Below, one piece after another: positions 1-8,624 of a stretch of DNA of 64,000 nucleotides. The DNA is from an uncultured Clostridia bacterium (GTDB lineage: Bacteria > Bacillota > Clostridia > UBA1381). Within the stretch, counting starts at the first letter, position 1. The number at the start of each line of letters is the position of its first letter. The DNA is taken from positions 124,001 through 188,000 of the forward strand of contig CAKSIJ010000003.1 in NCBI GenBank assembly GCA_934462715.1, in the 5' to 3' direction. Position numbers and translations under genes: made by a program. The notes under the pieces are model-generated. The model was not told the origin of the DNA and ran no database searches. It saw only the letters and a list, made by a program, of their open reading frames with translations.

Positions 1-2
1 AT

Positions 3-1088
3 GAAATAAAGAAAGCGTACCGCCGTGAAGCTAAAAAATACCACCCGGATTTGCACCCCGGTGACAAGACCGCAGAAGCAAAATTCAAGGAGGTAAACGA
101 AGCTTACGAGGTACTTTCAAACAGTGAAAAGAAAGCTCGCTACGATCAGTTCGGTCATGCCGGCGTTGATCCGAACTTCGGCGGCGGCGGTGCCGGCGGA
201 GGTTTCGGCGGCTTTGACGATTTCGGCGATATTTTCTCGAATATTTTCGGCGGCGGCTTCGGCGGTTTCGGCGGCGGTCAAAGACGTAACGGACCTCAAA
301 GGGGCGCAGATGTTCGCCAGGTTATAGATATTACATTTGAAGAAGCCGCATTCGGTTGTAAAAAGAACATAACGATTAACCGTCAGGAAAATTGTCCGAC
401 CTGCGGAGGAAGCGGCGCAAAGCCGGGAACTTCTCCGACTATCTGTAAAAAGTGTAACGGTACAGGTCAGGTGAGAACGCAGACAAGAACTCCCCTCGGA
501 TATATGACCAATATAGGAACCTGTCCCGATTGCCGCGGTACCGGTAAAATAATAACCGATCCTTGTAAGGATTGCCGGGGTACGGGCAAGGTCAGAAAGC
601 AGAGAACCATAGAAATCAACATTCCGCAGGGAATCAATCACGGTCAGACAATGCAGGTGTCGGGTCAGGGCGAGCCGGGAACGCGCGGCGGCGCACCGGG
701 CGATTTGCTTGTAACCATAAGAGTAAAACCGCATAACATATTTACCCGTGATAACTACGATGTATTTTTGGAAATACCGATAACCTTTGTTCAGGCGGCT
801 CTGGGTGCAACAATAAGAGTGCCTACTCTTGACGGAATCGTTGAATACGATATTCCCGAGGGTACGCAGACCGGCTCCGTGTTCAAGCTCAAAGGCAAAG
901 GAATCCCCTATATCAGAGGTAAGGGCAGGGGCGATGAATATGTTACCGTTGAGGTGGAGGTTCCGAAAAACATCAACTCAAAACAGCGTGAAATCCTAAA
1001 ACAGTTTGAACAGGCGTCGGGCGTTAAGGAAAACTACAAAAAGCAGAAAAGCTGGCTTGAAAAAATGAAGGATTTTCTGAATAAGTAA
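3..1088 (+). CDS. dnaJ: Chaperone DnaJ (5' end outside the window)
   Basis: Co-chaperone that delivers unfolded proteins to DnaK and stimulates its ATPase in the cytoplasm. The reading frame is open from base 3 and enters inside the J-domain; the HPD motif is read at 42-50, so about 20 N-terminal residues lie before the window. Next comes a Gly/Phe-rich linker (about 175-290), then four CxxCxGxG zinc motifs (CPTCGGSG, CKKCNGTG, CPDCRGTG, CKDCRGTG, about 393-590), then the C-terminal substrate-binding domains. Four intact zinc motifs make this DnaJ rather than CbpA. The usual hrcA-grpE-dnaK neighbours would lie upstream, outside the window. A terminator follows directly. Confidence 0.97.
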   Translation, partial: EIKKAYRREAKKYHPDLHPGDKTAEAKFKEVNEAYEVLSNSEKKARYDQFGHAGVDPNFGGGGAGGGFGGFDDFGDIFSNIFGGGFGGFGGGQRRNGPQRGADVRQVIDITFEEAAFGCKKNITINRQENCPTCGGSGAKPGTSPTICKKCNGTGQVRTQTRTPLGYMTNIGTCPDCRGTGKIITDPCKDCRGTGKVRKQRTIEINIPQGINHGQTMQVSGQGEPGTRGGAPGDLLVTIRVKPHNIFTRDNYDVFLEIPITFVQAALGATIRVPTLDGIVEYDIPEGTQTGSVFKLKGKGIPYIRGKGRGDEYVTVEVEVPKNINSKQREILKQFEQASGVKENYKKQKSWLEKMKDFLNK

Positions 1089-1095
1089 AATTGTT

Positions 1096-1130
1096 AAAAT
1101 GACAGTCACTTTTATTGTGATTGTCATTTT
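1096..1130 (+). terminator. Rho-independent terminator after dnaJ
   Basis: A 14-bp stem (AAAATGACAGTCAC at 1096-1109 with GTGATTGTCATTTT at 1117-1130, one G-U pair) is followed by TTTT. It lies 7 bases after the dnaJ stop. Confidence 0.85.
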
Positions 1131-1146
1131 TTATGCCGTAATTATA

Positions 1147-1185
1147 TTGACAAATCCTCATTACAATGATAAAATCTATTGTAAT
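1147..1185 (+). promoter_or_regulatory. Promoter of the cotH-araC operon with an inverted repeat around the -10
   Basis: TTGACA at 1147-1152, a 17-base spacer and TAAAAT at 1170-1175, preceded by TGA (extended -10), form a strong sigma-A promoter. An exact 8-bp inverted repeat, ATTACAAT at 1160-1167 and ATTGTAAT at 1178-1185, brackets the -10 with a 10-base centre. This is a plausible operator for a repressor; which protein binds is unknown. Confidence 0.75.
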
Positions 1186-1219
1186 GGGGATTTTATTAAA
1201 ATTTGGAAAGGCAATAAAA

Positions 1220-3310
1220 ATGTTAAAAAAATCAAATGCAATCATTTCGTCTGTAATTTTGTTTTGTATGCTTTTGAGCGTACCGGTAAGCGCGGACTAT
1301 AACGCTTCGGAATCGTCTGCGGCACAGGCGGCACTGCCGTATACGGAAAATCAACCGGCATTGGGCGACTATATTCTGACCGCCTCGGTATCGGATAACC
1401 CCGGTCTGAAATGCGATATATCCGCATTTAAATACGGCATAAATTACGAATTTGTAATACCGTACAGCTGCGACGCTTCAAAATTCACCTTTACAATAAC
1501 GGAGAACGGCAGCGAGCTTCAAAGGGTCACAGCCGATTTTGTAACGCAAAATCCGATAAAAGTCAAATTTGACGACGGAAAAAGGCTGACGGTTTCCGCA
1601 ACGATTTCCACTCTGCCTATGATGTACATAAATATCGACGAAGCTAACGGAACAATATCGGACATGAACCAATCTTACAATCATAAGGTGTACTGCTACG
1701 GCAACATGATTCTCGACGTACCAGAAGAACTGGCGGAGGAATACGGCTGCAAGGCTCTTTATGATTCCTCCGAAAATGACGCAAAGCCGGAAACGCCGGG
1801 AACGATCAAAATCCGTGGCAGAGGAAATTCAACATGGACAACAGATACCGACAAGCAAAGACCGTATCAGATTAAGCTTGAAGCCGGGGAAAATCTTCTC
1901 GGTATGGATAAAAATAAGGACTGGGCGCTTTTGAGGAGCGAACAGCCTAAAATATATTTAAGAAACAAAATCTCATACGATCTTGCCCGTGATTTGGGGA
2001 TAAGAAACACGCCGAGAGCCGAAATGACCGATGTTTACATGAACGGAAAATATCTTGGAGTGTACACGCTGGCATCAACCGTAAAGGTTGGCAGAAGCTC
2101 CGTTCCGATTACCGATATTGATGAGGAAATCGAAAAAAAAGGTTCTGCCGATGAGATAGATACAACGGGCGGCTATCTGCTTGAGATAGACAACTTTGAG
2201 GATTCTCCGCAATTTGTTGTAAATCAGAATAAAATCACAATAAAAAGTCCCGAAAAGCTTGATGCAACAACGGAGGACGGCTCAAAATACGATTATATAA
2301 AAAATCTTATCACAGACCTTTTCAACGCAATTGCAGGCAACGGATATTTGAGTGACGGCAGACATTTTTCCGAAATTTTCGATCTTGAAAGTGCCGCACG
2401 GTATTTTCTGCATCAGGAGCTGATAGGAAATTCCGACTGCTGCCAGGGAAGTACATTTTTATATAAAGATACCGACAGTAAGGATTCAATCATTTACATG
2501 GGTCCCGTATGGGACTGCGATTATGCCTTTGATCTGTATCAAAGCGCATGGTGTCTGCCCGACAGAAAAAGCTACTGGAACGAGCACCCGTTATTTGTTA
2601 ATCAGCTGTGCAAGCACAAGGAATTTACAAGCTATGTATATGATTTGTATTTTAACCGGGGACTTGATAAAATATATTTAAGCTATGCCGATAAAGTTGA
2701 CGGTTATGCAAAAAAGATAGATTCGTCCGCAAATGCAACAAGCCGGCTTTACGGAATCGACAAGCCGATATATTCATATATTTCGTCATATATAAAGGAT
2801 AAATATGTGTTTATGAATACTCATCTGCCTGTCATGTGCGAGTCTGCGCAAAAAGGGGATAAGGCGGTCATTTTTACAATGAGCAACGCTGCTTCTCCGG
2901 TTAACAGGATTTTTCAGAGAAAGAATTTGCTGCAATATTCATATAAAAATGCTACGGATTCACAAAAAAACGTGTTTGCGATTGCATATGACCGCAGAGG
3001 TAAAATGATATGGCAAAGCGTGCTTGCCGTGGTTGCCCCGAATACGGTTTACCACGGAAAGCTTATTCTGCCCTCTGATGAAGTCTGCGGAACGGTCAGC
3101 ATTTATGACGGAAACATAACTTCATTTTCCTTAACCGAAACCGCTTCTCCGGCTGAATGGGAGCAGGGAAACACAGGCGGCGGTCATGTAAGCTCCGATC
3201 CGTTTTCTGAAAGATACAACGAATATATTGAAAAGGAAAAAGCAAAAGAATCCAATCAGAATACGCTGTCCGATATTAATTATTCGGATTTTGCCGGTTA
3301 TCGGAGGTAA
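1220..3310 (+). CDS. Secreted CotH-kinase-family protein
   Basis: A 696-residue protein. The start chosen is the ATG at 1220 because it follows a GGAAAGG site and begins a clear signal peptide (MLKK, a hydrophobic run, cleavage near VSA-DY at about residue 23). CotH-family signatures follow: IRGRGNSTW near residue 198, the segment around LRNKISYDLARDLGI and YLGVYTL, and a WDCDYAFD motif near residue 431. Known family members are protein kinase-like (Bacillus CotH phosphorylates coat proteins); in gut Clostridia many are exported proteins of unclear substrate. The C-terminal 220 residues look like a beta-rich add-on and a charged tail. Only 2 bases separate it from the AraC gene, so the two are one transcript. 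The kinase role here is inferred from family membership. Confidence 0.8.
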   Translation: MLKKSNAIISSVILFCMLLSVPVSADYNASESSAAQAALPYTENQPALGDYILTASVSDNPGLKCDISAFKYGINYEFVIPYSCDASKFTFTITENGSELQRVTADFVTQNPIKVKFDDGKRLTVSATISTLPMMYINIDEANGTISDMNQSYNHKVYCYGNMILDVPEELAEEYGCKALYDSSENDAKPETPGTIKIRGRGNSTWTTDTDKQRPYQIKLEAGENLLGMDKNKDWALLRSEQPKIYLRNKISYDLARDLGIRNTPRAEMTDVYMNGKYLGVYTLASTVKVGRSSVPITDIDEEIEKKGSADEIDTTGGYLLEIDNFEDSPQFVVNQNKITIKSPEKLDATTEDGSKYDYIKNLITDLFNAIAGNGYLSDGRHFSEIFDLESAARYFLHQELIGNSDCCQGSTFLYKDTDSKDSIIYMGPVWDCDYAFDLYQSAWCLPDRKSYWNEHPLFVNQLCKHKEFTSYVYDLYFNRGLDKIYLSYADKVDGYAKKIDSSANATSRLYGIDKPIYSYISSYIKDKYVFMNTHLPVMCESAQKGDKAVIFTMSNAASPVNRIFQRKNLLQYSYKNATDSQKNVFAIAYDRRGKMIWQSVLAVVAPNTVYHGKLILPSDEVCGTVSIYDGNITSFSLTETASPAEWEQGNTGGGHVSSDPFSERYNEYIEKEKAKESNQNTLSDINYSDFAGYRR

Positions 3311-3312
3311 AA

Positions 3313-4164
3313 ATGAGCTACAACGAATTAAAACAGCACGGAACAGAGGATTTTCCGATTGAGCTTTACCACATTGACAGCTCGGACGCACGTTATGAAA
3401 TGTCCTCACACTGGCACGGTGAAATTGAGCTTATACGCATTCTGGACGGCGTTTTGAATATCCGCCTTAACAATAATACATATCGTGCAAATAAAGGCGA
3501 TATTATATTTGTTAATTCGGAAACCGTTCACGGCGCAGTACCCGAAAACTGCGTATACGAATGTATAGACTTTCATCTTGATTTTCTCCCCGTTTCGGAC
3601 GGCGGATCAAGATATTTCGTTGACAGCCTGATTAATCATGAATATCTCATAAACGAATACTGCACACCGGAGCAAAAGGAGTACTGCTCGGCGGTAAACG
3701 CTTTGTTTGAATGTATGAAAAACAAATCCTCTGGTTACAAATTCAAGGTTATAGGTGCGCTGTATAATCTGTTCGGTACGGTAATAGATCTGCACCTCTA
3801 CAGTCAGTCAAGCGGTGCGGCTTCGATTTATGCCGATAAGAACGTACCGAAACTGAAAAATGTGCTTTTCTTTATCCGAAATAATTACGATTCTCCGATT
3901 ACCCTGTCAGATATGGCGGAGGCTGCCGGAATGTCGCCCAAATATTTCTGCTATTTCTTTAAGGATATGACGGCGAAATCTCCGATTGAGTATCTCACCG
4001 GCTACAGAATCGAAAAGGCTTCCAGAAAGCTGTTAAACTCGGATCTCAGCGTAACCGATATTGCCTTTTCATGCGGCTTTAACGATTTAAGCTATTTTAT
4101 CAAAACCTTTAAAGCCATAAAGGGTATTACACCGAACCGTTACAGAAAAAGCGAACAGTCATAA
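3313..4164 (+). CDS. AraC-family transcriptional regulator with N-terminal cupin sensor
   Basis: A 283-residue one-component regulator. Residues about 20-110 form a cupin-like sensor (HWHGEIELIRILDG and GDIIFVNSETVHG are typical of AraC_binding domains), and residues about 185-280 hold two helix-turn-helix motifs ending in the AraC signature (VTDIAFSCGFNDLSYFIKTFK). Such regulators usually sense a sugar or small metabolite. It starts 2 bases after the cotH stop behind a GGAGG site, so it is co-transcribed with cotH and likely controls that operon or a distant carbohydrate locus. The ligand cannot be read from sequence. Confidence 0.9.
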   Translation: MSYNELKQHGTEDFPIELYHIDSSDARYEMSSHWHGEIELIRILDGVLNIRLNNNTYRANKGDIIFVNSETVHGAVPENCVYECIDFHLDFLPVSDGGSRYFVDSLINHEYLINEYCTPEQKEYCSAVNALFECMKNKSSGYKFKVIGALYNLFGTVIDLHLYSQSSGAASIYADKNVPKLKNVLFFIRNNYDSPITLSDMAEAAGMSPKYFCYFFKDMTAKSPIEYLTGYRIEKASRKLLNSDLSVTDIAFSCGFNDLSYFIKTFKAIKGITPNRYRKSEQS

Positions 4165-4171
4165 TATTTTA

Positions 4172-4191
4172 GTGCCGCCGTACGGCGGCAC
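4172..4191. terminator. Palindromic GC hairpin between converging araC and feoB
   Basis: A perfect 20-base palindrome (GTGCCGCCGT and its complement) is followed by AATTTTTAT on the plus strand. It sits between two converging stop codons and can terminate both genes. Its core matches the GC hairpin found before several genes elsewhere in the window. Confidence 0.7.
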
Positions 4192-4196
4192 AATTT

Positions 4197-6245
4197 TTAT
4201 CCGATCATACGACTTGCAAGCTGATAAAACAAGGTTGATACGCTCCATGCAATGCCCAGCTGCATACATATGCAGGCAAGAGTGTATTTTATTGAGCCTG
4301 TTTCGCGTTTTATTACCGCAACGGAAGCCGCACAGGGAACATATAAAAGGCAGAACAGCATCATGGAATAGGCGTTGACCGCCGTGAAACCGATTGATTT
4401 AAGCGCCGAGCAAAGTGTATTCATACCGTCTGCTGAGGAAACGCTCCCGATACCGAAAAGCACTCCCATACTTGACACGACAACCTCCTTTGCGGCAATT
4501 CCCGAAATAAGCGCCACGCTTGTCTGCCATTGACCCAGACCGGCAGGTTCAAGCAATATGCAGATTTTTCTGCCGATTAATGCCGCAAAGCTTTCGGACA
4601 TTTCGGAGGTCATGCCGTTAAGGTTGAAATTCAAAAGAATCCATAATAATATAGAAGCGATAAAAATCGTTGTTCCTGCTTTTAGAAGATAATCTTTCAA
4701 TTTTTCCCAAACATATATGGCAACGGTGCGTGCAGACGGTATTCTGTATTCGGGCAGCTCAATAATAAGATTGTTTTCGCAAAAACCGCCTTTATCGGTT
4801 TTTCCTAAAATAAATTCAACTGCCACTGCAGTTATAATGCCTGTCAGATACATTGAATATGCCGCAAGCATCGCATATTTTCCGAAAAACATCTGCGACA
4901 TAAGAACGTAAACCGGAAGTCTTGCACTGCATGACATAAACGGCAGTACCATTATTGTTTTCAGACGGTCTTTCCTGTTTTCAAGCGTACGCGCCGCCAT
5001 GACCGCCGGGACTGTACAGCCGAATCCCAAAAGCATGGGTATAAACGCTCTGCCCGATAAACCGACAGAACCCATAATGCCGTCCATGACATATGCCGCC
5101 CTTGACATATAGCCGCTGTCCTCCAGAAAGGCAAGCGCCAAAAACAATATAAATATATTGGGCAAAAAGGTCAGTACGCTTCCGACCCCGGCAATAATAC
5201 CGTCGCATATAAGAGATATAACAAATTTCCCGATATGTGCGGACAACATCAGATTTTTAACAGTATCCGAAAAAATGCCGAGCTGTGTTTCAAGATACCC
5301 TTTCAGAAAATTACCGACGGTAAACGTCAGAAAAAACACAGCCGCCATAATACACAAAAATAACGGCAGGGCAAGTATTTTGTGGGTAAGCAGTTTATCG
5401 AGTTTATCGGTTGCCGTATTTCTGCGTTCCTTTGAAGTTATCGTTTCTTTTTTTATTCTTTCTATGTAATCATATTTTTGATTTATAATATCGTCCTCGT
5501 AGCTGCGCTTTATTATATCCTCTGTTATTATCGGGTATTTTTTCATTATCTCCTCATCTTCTTCAAGATATTTCACACAATACCAGCGCAGGTTGTTAAT
5601 ATCTTTGTATTTTTTAGAAAGACGTTCGGACAAAACGGCTATAATGCTTTCTGTTTCATCGGAATATGTAATTGCACAGTTATTACGCACGGAGCGGCGG
5701 CGCATGCCTGCCGTATGCTTGAATTCTGTGTTGTGCGCGGATATGCCGTCTGCGCAGTGAACGGCGGTGCGGAGCAATTCGGCTAATCCGGTACGTTTTC
5801 TTGCCGATACCGGCACAACGGGTATTCCGAGCGTTTCGGACAAGCGGGCGGTGTTTATTTTTATACCGTGTTTTGCGGCTATATCCGTCATGTTCAGTGC
5901 AAGAACCATAGGTTTTCCAAGCTCTGCCAGCTGAAGCGTAAGATACAGACTGCGCTCCGGCGATGACGCATCGGCAACATCGACAATTACGTCAGCTTCG
6001 CTGCTCAATATGTACTCTCTTGAAACCCTTTCCTCTATAGTGTATGAGGTGAGCGAGTATATTCCGGGTAAGTCCGTAAGCTTGCAGGTACAGTCATCGC
6101 TATGCGCCGTACCCTCCTTCTTTTCTACCGTAACGCCCGGCCAATTCCCGGTTTTTAATCTTGCGCCCGTAAAGGCGTTAAACAAAGTTGTTTTTCCGCA
6201 GTTCGGGTTGCCTGCGAATACAACGGTTATATTTTTCTCCGGCAT
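4197..6245 (-). CDS. feoB: Ferrous iron transport protein B
   Basis: Inner-membrane Fe(II) transporter with a cytoplasmic G-protein domain, 682 residues. The start is the ATG at 6245, preceded by AAAGGAAT; an upstream extension has no ribosome site. G1 is GNPNCGKTT (residues 12-20), G3 is DLPGIYSL, G4 is NMTD. A spacer follows, then two Gate-type membrane repeats with about 8-10 hydrophobic segments and conserved Cys (GFGCTVPAVMAAR, MSCSARLPVY). Length is normal for the family. It lies downstream of feoA on the same strand, forming the usual feoAB pair; no feoC was found. Confidence 0.97.
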   Translation of the reverse strand: MPEKNITVVFAGNPNCGKTTLFNAFTGARLKTGNWPGVTVEKKEGTAHSDDCTCKLTDLPGIYSLTSYTIEERVSREYILSSEADVIVDVADASSPERSLYLTLQLAELGKPMVLALNMTDIAAKHGIKINTARLSETLGIPVVPVSARKRTGLAELLRTAVHCADGISAHNTEFKHTAGMRRRSVRNNCAITYSDETESIIAVLSERLSKKYKDINNLRWYCVKYLEEDEEIMKKYPIITEDIIKRSYEDDIINQKYDYIERIKKETITSKERRNTATDKLDKLLTHKILALPLFLCIMAAVFFLTFTVGNFLKGYLETQLGIFSDTVKNLMLSAHIGKFVISLICDGIIAGVGSVLTFLPNIFILFLALAFLEDSGYMSRAAYVMDGIMGSVGLSGRAFIPMLLGFGCTVPAVMAARTLENRKDRLKTIMVLPFMSCSARLPVYVLMSQMFFGKYAMLAAYSMYLTGIITAVAVEFILGKTDKGGFCENNLIIELPEYRIPSARTVAIYVWEKLKDYLLKAGTTIFIASILLWILLNFNLNGMTSEMSESFAALIGRKICILLEPAGLGQWQTSVALISGIAAKEVVVSSMGVLFGIGSVSSADGMNTLCSALKSIGFTAVNAYSMMLFCLLYVPCAASVAVIKRETGSIKYTLACICMQLGIAWSVSTLFYQLASRMIG

Positions 6246-6318
6246 TTTTATGATTCCTTTCGTATTTTTTTGATTGATATGCAAAGTCAAATCCGACTGT
6301 TTTGCAGCTGTCACAAAT

Positions 6319-6537
6319 TTACACTTTCAGCGTTATCCCTTGCGCATACTTGCTGCCCAGTGCAAATCGTGTACCTCTGACCTTTATTATGACCGTCCCC
6401 GAATATTTTTTGTTTAAAAGAACAATTTCCGCATTTCTTGTCATTCCGAGAATTTGCAGTCTGTGTCTTACTTTTTTACCGAGCAGAATGTCATTAATTC
6501 TGTATATCGAACCGATTTGCGCCGATAACAGCTTCAT
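6319..6537 (-). CDS. feoA: Ferrous iron transport protein A
   Basis: A small cytoplasmic SH3-like protein (72 residues) that supports FeoB activity. The motif RHRLQILGMTRNAEIVLLNKK, then the end KYAQGITLKV, is typical FeoA. The ATG at 6537 is preferred over the in-frame GTG three codons upstream because AGGGAAG lies 8 bases before it. It precedes feoB by about 70 bases, consistent with one feoAB transcript. Confidence 0.93.
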   Translation of the reverse strand: MKLLSAQIGSIYRINDILLGKKVRHRLQILGMTRNAEIVLLNKKYSGTVIIKVRGTRFALGSKYAQGITLKV

Positions 6538-6549
6538 ACCGTTCACTTC

Positions 6550-6807
6550 CCTTAATTTTTACTGCAGCAGATAAAAGGTATTTGTTCCGCAGCTTTGACG
6601 ATTATGTCTGTTTTACAATAATATGCCGAAATGACAGGTTAATGACAGAATTGTATGACGTTTTATGAAAATATATGCGGTAATTTTTCAAAATAAAAAA
6701 TCAAAACTTACCGATTTTAGGCAATGATGAAAGTATATAATTAATAACAAATGAGAATATTATAAAATATGCACAAAAAAAATTAAAATTTCTGTCAACT
6801 TGTGCGA
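6550..6807. promoter_or_regulatory. Divergent control region between feoA and fruR
   Basis: No gene is seen here. On the minus strand a weak promoter for feoA can be read (TATTAT near 6619-6624). Two direct copies of AATGACAG at 6630-6637 and 6641-6648, 11 bases apart, lie just upstream of it and could be a regulator site; no clear Fur or DtxR box was recognised. The rest is AT-rich sequence leading to the fruR promoter. Confidence 0.4.
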
Positions 6808-6876
6808 TTGACTTTGACCGATTTTGAATGTATAATTTAACTGTAAACAGTCAAAAACAGTCAAATACATTCAAAA
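6808..6876 (+). promoter_or_regulatory. fru operon promoter with three 10-bp direct-repeat operators
   Basis: TTGACT at 6808-6813, a 17-base spacer and TATAAT at 6831-6836 make a near-consensus promoter. Three contiguous 10-bp repeats follow: ACAGTCAAAA (6847-6856), ACAGTCAAAT (6857-6866), ACATTCAAAA (6867-6876). They cover the start of transcription, as expected for repression by the DeoR-type protein encoded next. Confidence 0.85.
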
Positions 6877-6886
6877 AGGTGAGTAT

Positions 6887-7627
6887 ATGTTAACTGAAGA
6901 AAGATTTGCGGCTATTTTAAAGCTTGTAAACAAAAACGGAAGTATTACCAATCATGAGCTGATGAATTTGCTCGGAATATCGGAATCAACGGTCAGACGC
7001 GATATTTCGGCACTTGCTGCGGACAAAAAGCTTATAAGAGTTCACGGCGGTGCGATGGCTCTGAAAAAAAATCTTAATTCCACGGATTTTGAGGTTAAAA
7101 AGAGAAGAAGTATTCACACCGATCAAAAGGTGTCGATAGCGGAATACGCTGCCGGACTTATCGGCAGTAATGAGCTTATATTCATTGACGCAGGCACAAC
7201 CACAGAGCTTCTTGTAAAGAGTATACCCGACAATAAAAAAGCGATATTTGTCACAAATGCCGTTTCCCATGCAGCTTTACTTGAAAAAAAGGGCTGCGAG
7301 GCATACATTATCGGCGGAAGATTAAAGCCGGTGACCGAGGCGATTATCGGAAGTACGGCAATGCTGATGCTCAAAACATATAATTTCAGCAAGGGCTTTT
7401 TCGGAACGAACGGTATAGAGCATGAGGCCGGATTGACAACACCTGACGCGGCGGAAGCAGATATTAAAAGATTTGCAATGTCGAGATGCCGCGAAAAGTA
7501 TGTTTTATGCGATTCAAGCAAGTTCGACTGCATATCGTCGGTAAGCTTTGCGGAAATAGATGATGTGACAATCATCACCGAAGAAATACCGGAGGAATAC
7601 GGAAATTACAACATAATAAAGGTCTGA
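6887..7627 (+). CDS. fruR: DeoR-family fructose operon repressor
   Basis: A 246-residue repressor. The N-terminal DeoR helix-turn-helix (LMNLLGISESTVRRDISAL, residues about 24-42, then RVHGGA) is followed by the DeoR sugar-phosphate sensor domain (FIDAGTTTELL, VTNAVSHAALL, GTNGIEHEAGLTT). In Firmicutes this architecture heading a fruK-fruA operon is the fructose repressor, released by fructose-1-phosphate. The ATG at 6887 follows AAAGGTGA. Three direct repeats directly upstream suggest autoregulation. First gene of a five-gene operon. Confidence 0.92.
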   Translation: MLTEERFAAILKLVNKNGSITNHELMNLLGISESTVRRDISALAADKKLIRVHGGAMALKKNLNSTDFEVKKRRSIHTDQKVSIAEYAAGLIGSNELIFIDAGTTTELLVKSIPDNKKAIFVTNAVSHAALLEKKGCEAYIIGGRLKPVTEAIIGSTAMLMLKTYNFSKGFFGTNGIEHEAGLTTPDAAEADIKRFAMSRCREKYVLCDSSKFDCISSVSFAEIDDVTIITEEIPEEYGNYNIIKV

Positions 7628-7687
7628 CGCACACTTTACACTGTGTGTAACAACGGTAAAAAAATTACGGAAAGGACGGGATTAAAA

Positions 7688-8593
7688 ATGATTTATACTG
7701 TAACGTTCAACCCGGCGCTGGACTACATCGTACACGTACAGGATTATGCCGAGGGACAGGTAAACAGAACCGACGGAGAAAAGCTGCTTGCCGGAGGAAA
7801 GGGAATCAACGTATCAACCGTACTCAGCAATCTCGGAATTGAAAACACCGCTCTCGGATTTATTTCGGGGTTCACCGGGAACGTAATCGTCAGTCTGCTC
7901 GAAAAGCTTGGCGTAAAAAGCGATTTTATTGAGCTTGACAACGGTTTTTCAAGAATCAACGTAAAAATCAAATACACAAAGGAAACTGAAATAAACGGCA
8001 GAGGGCCTGCCGTGAATAAAGAGGCTATGGAAAAGCTGTACAAAAAGCTCGATAAACTGTCGGACGGGGATATATTGGTGCTTGCCGGCTCCGTTCCGTC
8101 CGGTATGAGCGATTCGGTATACTGCGATATTATGGAGCGGCTTTCGGACAAAAAAATAAATTTCGCCGCAGACGCAACGGGCGAGCTTTTGACAAATGTT
8201 TTAAAGTACAAGCCGTTTTTGATTAAGCCGAACAATTTTGAGCTTGGCGAAATATTCGGCAAAACGCTGAACGGCGATTACGAAACGGAACGGGCTGCAC
8301 GGGAGCTGCAAAAAGCGGGCGCGCGGAACGTGCTTGTGTCAAAGGGAGCCAAGGGTGCGCTGCTGATTACGGAAAACGGAGAATGTTATTCAAGCCCTGC
8401 ACCGGACGGAAAGGTTGTCAACACGACAGGCTCGGGCGATTCGATGGTTGCCGGGTTCATTGCCGGATATATTAAAACAAGAGATTACGAATACGCTTTA
8501 AAGCTCGGCTTAAGCGCCGGCAGTGCGAGCGCGTTTTCGGAAGATCTTGCAACGGGGGATGAGATAAGAGATGTATTCAATAAAATAAGATAA
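7688..8593 (+). CDS. fruK: 1-phosphofructokinase
   Basis: Phosphorylates fructose-1-phosphate to fructose-1,6-bisphosphate with ATP; cytoplasmic PfkB-family enzyme, 301 residues. The start is the ATG at 7688 after GGAAAGGA, giving the typical MIYTVTFNPALDY beginning. The first PfkB signature (GGKGINVSTVLSNLG) and the second (NTTGSGDSMVAGF, with catalytic Asp) are intact. It follows fruR by 60 bases and precedes the fructose permease by 31 bases, so substrate and enzyme fit the operon exactly. Confidence 0.96.
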   Translation: MIYTVTFNPALDYIVHVQDYAEGQVNRTDGEKLLAGGKGINVSTVLSNLGIENTALGFISGFTGNVIVSLLEKLGVKSDFIELDNGFSRINVKIKYTKETEINGRGPAVNKEAMEKLYKKLDKLSDGDILVLAGSVPSGMSDSVYCDIMERLSDKKINFAADATGELLTNVLKYKPFLIKPNNFELGEIFGKTLNGDYETERAARELQKAGARNVLVSKGAKGALLITENGECYSSPAPDGKVVNTTGSGDSMVAGFIAGYIKTRDYEYALKLGLSAGSASAFSEDLATGDEIRDVFNKIR

Positions 8594-8624
8594 ATATTTT
8601 AAAAGCAGGAAAGGAGAAAATATT

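Noticed and set aside
117..734. Long antisense frame across dnaJ
   Set aside because: It mirrors the biased codons of dnaJ and has no ribosome site or family features; similar antisense frames over other genes were left out for the same reason.
4172..4378. Plus-strand frame overlapping the end of feoB
   Set aside because: It starts in the terminator palindrome and runs antisense to conserved feoB sequence.
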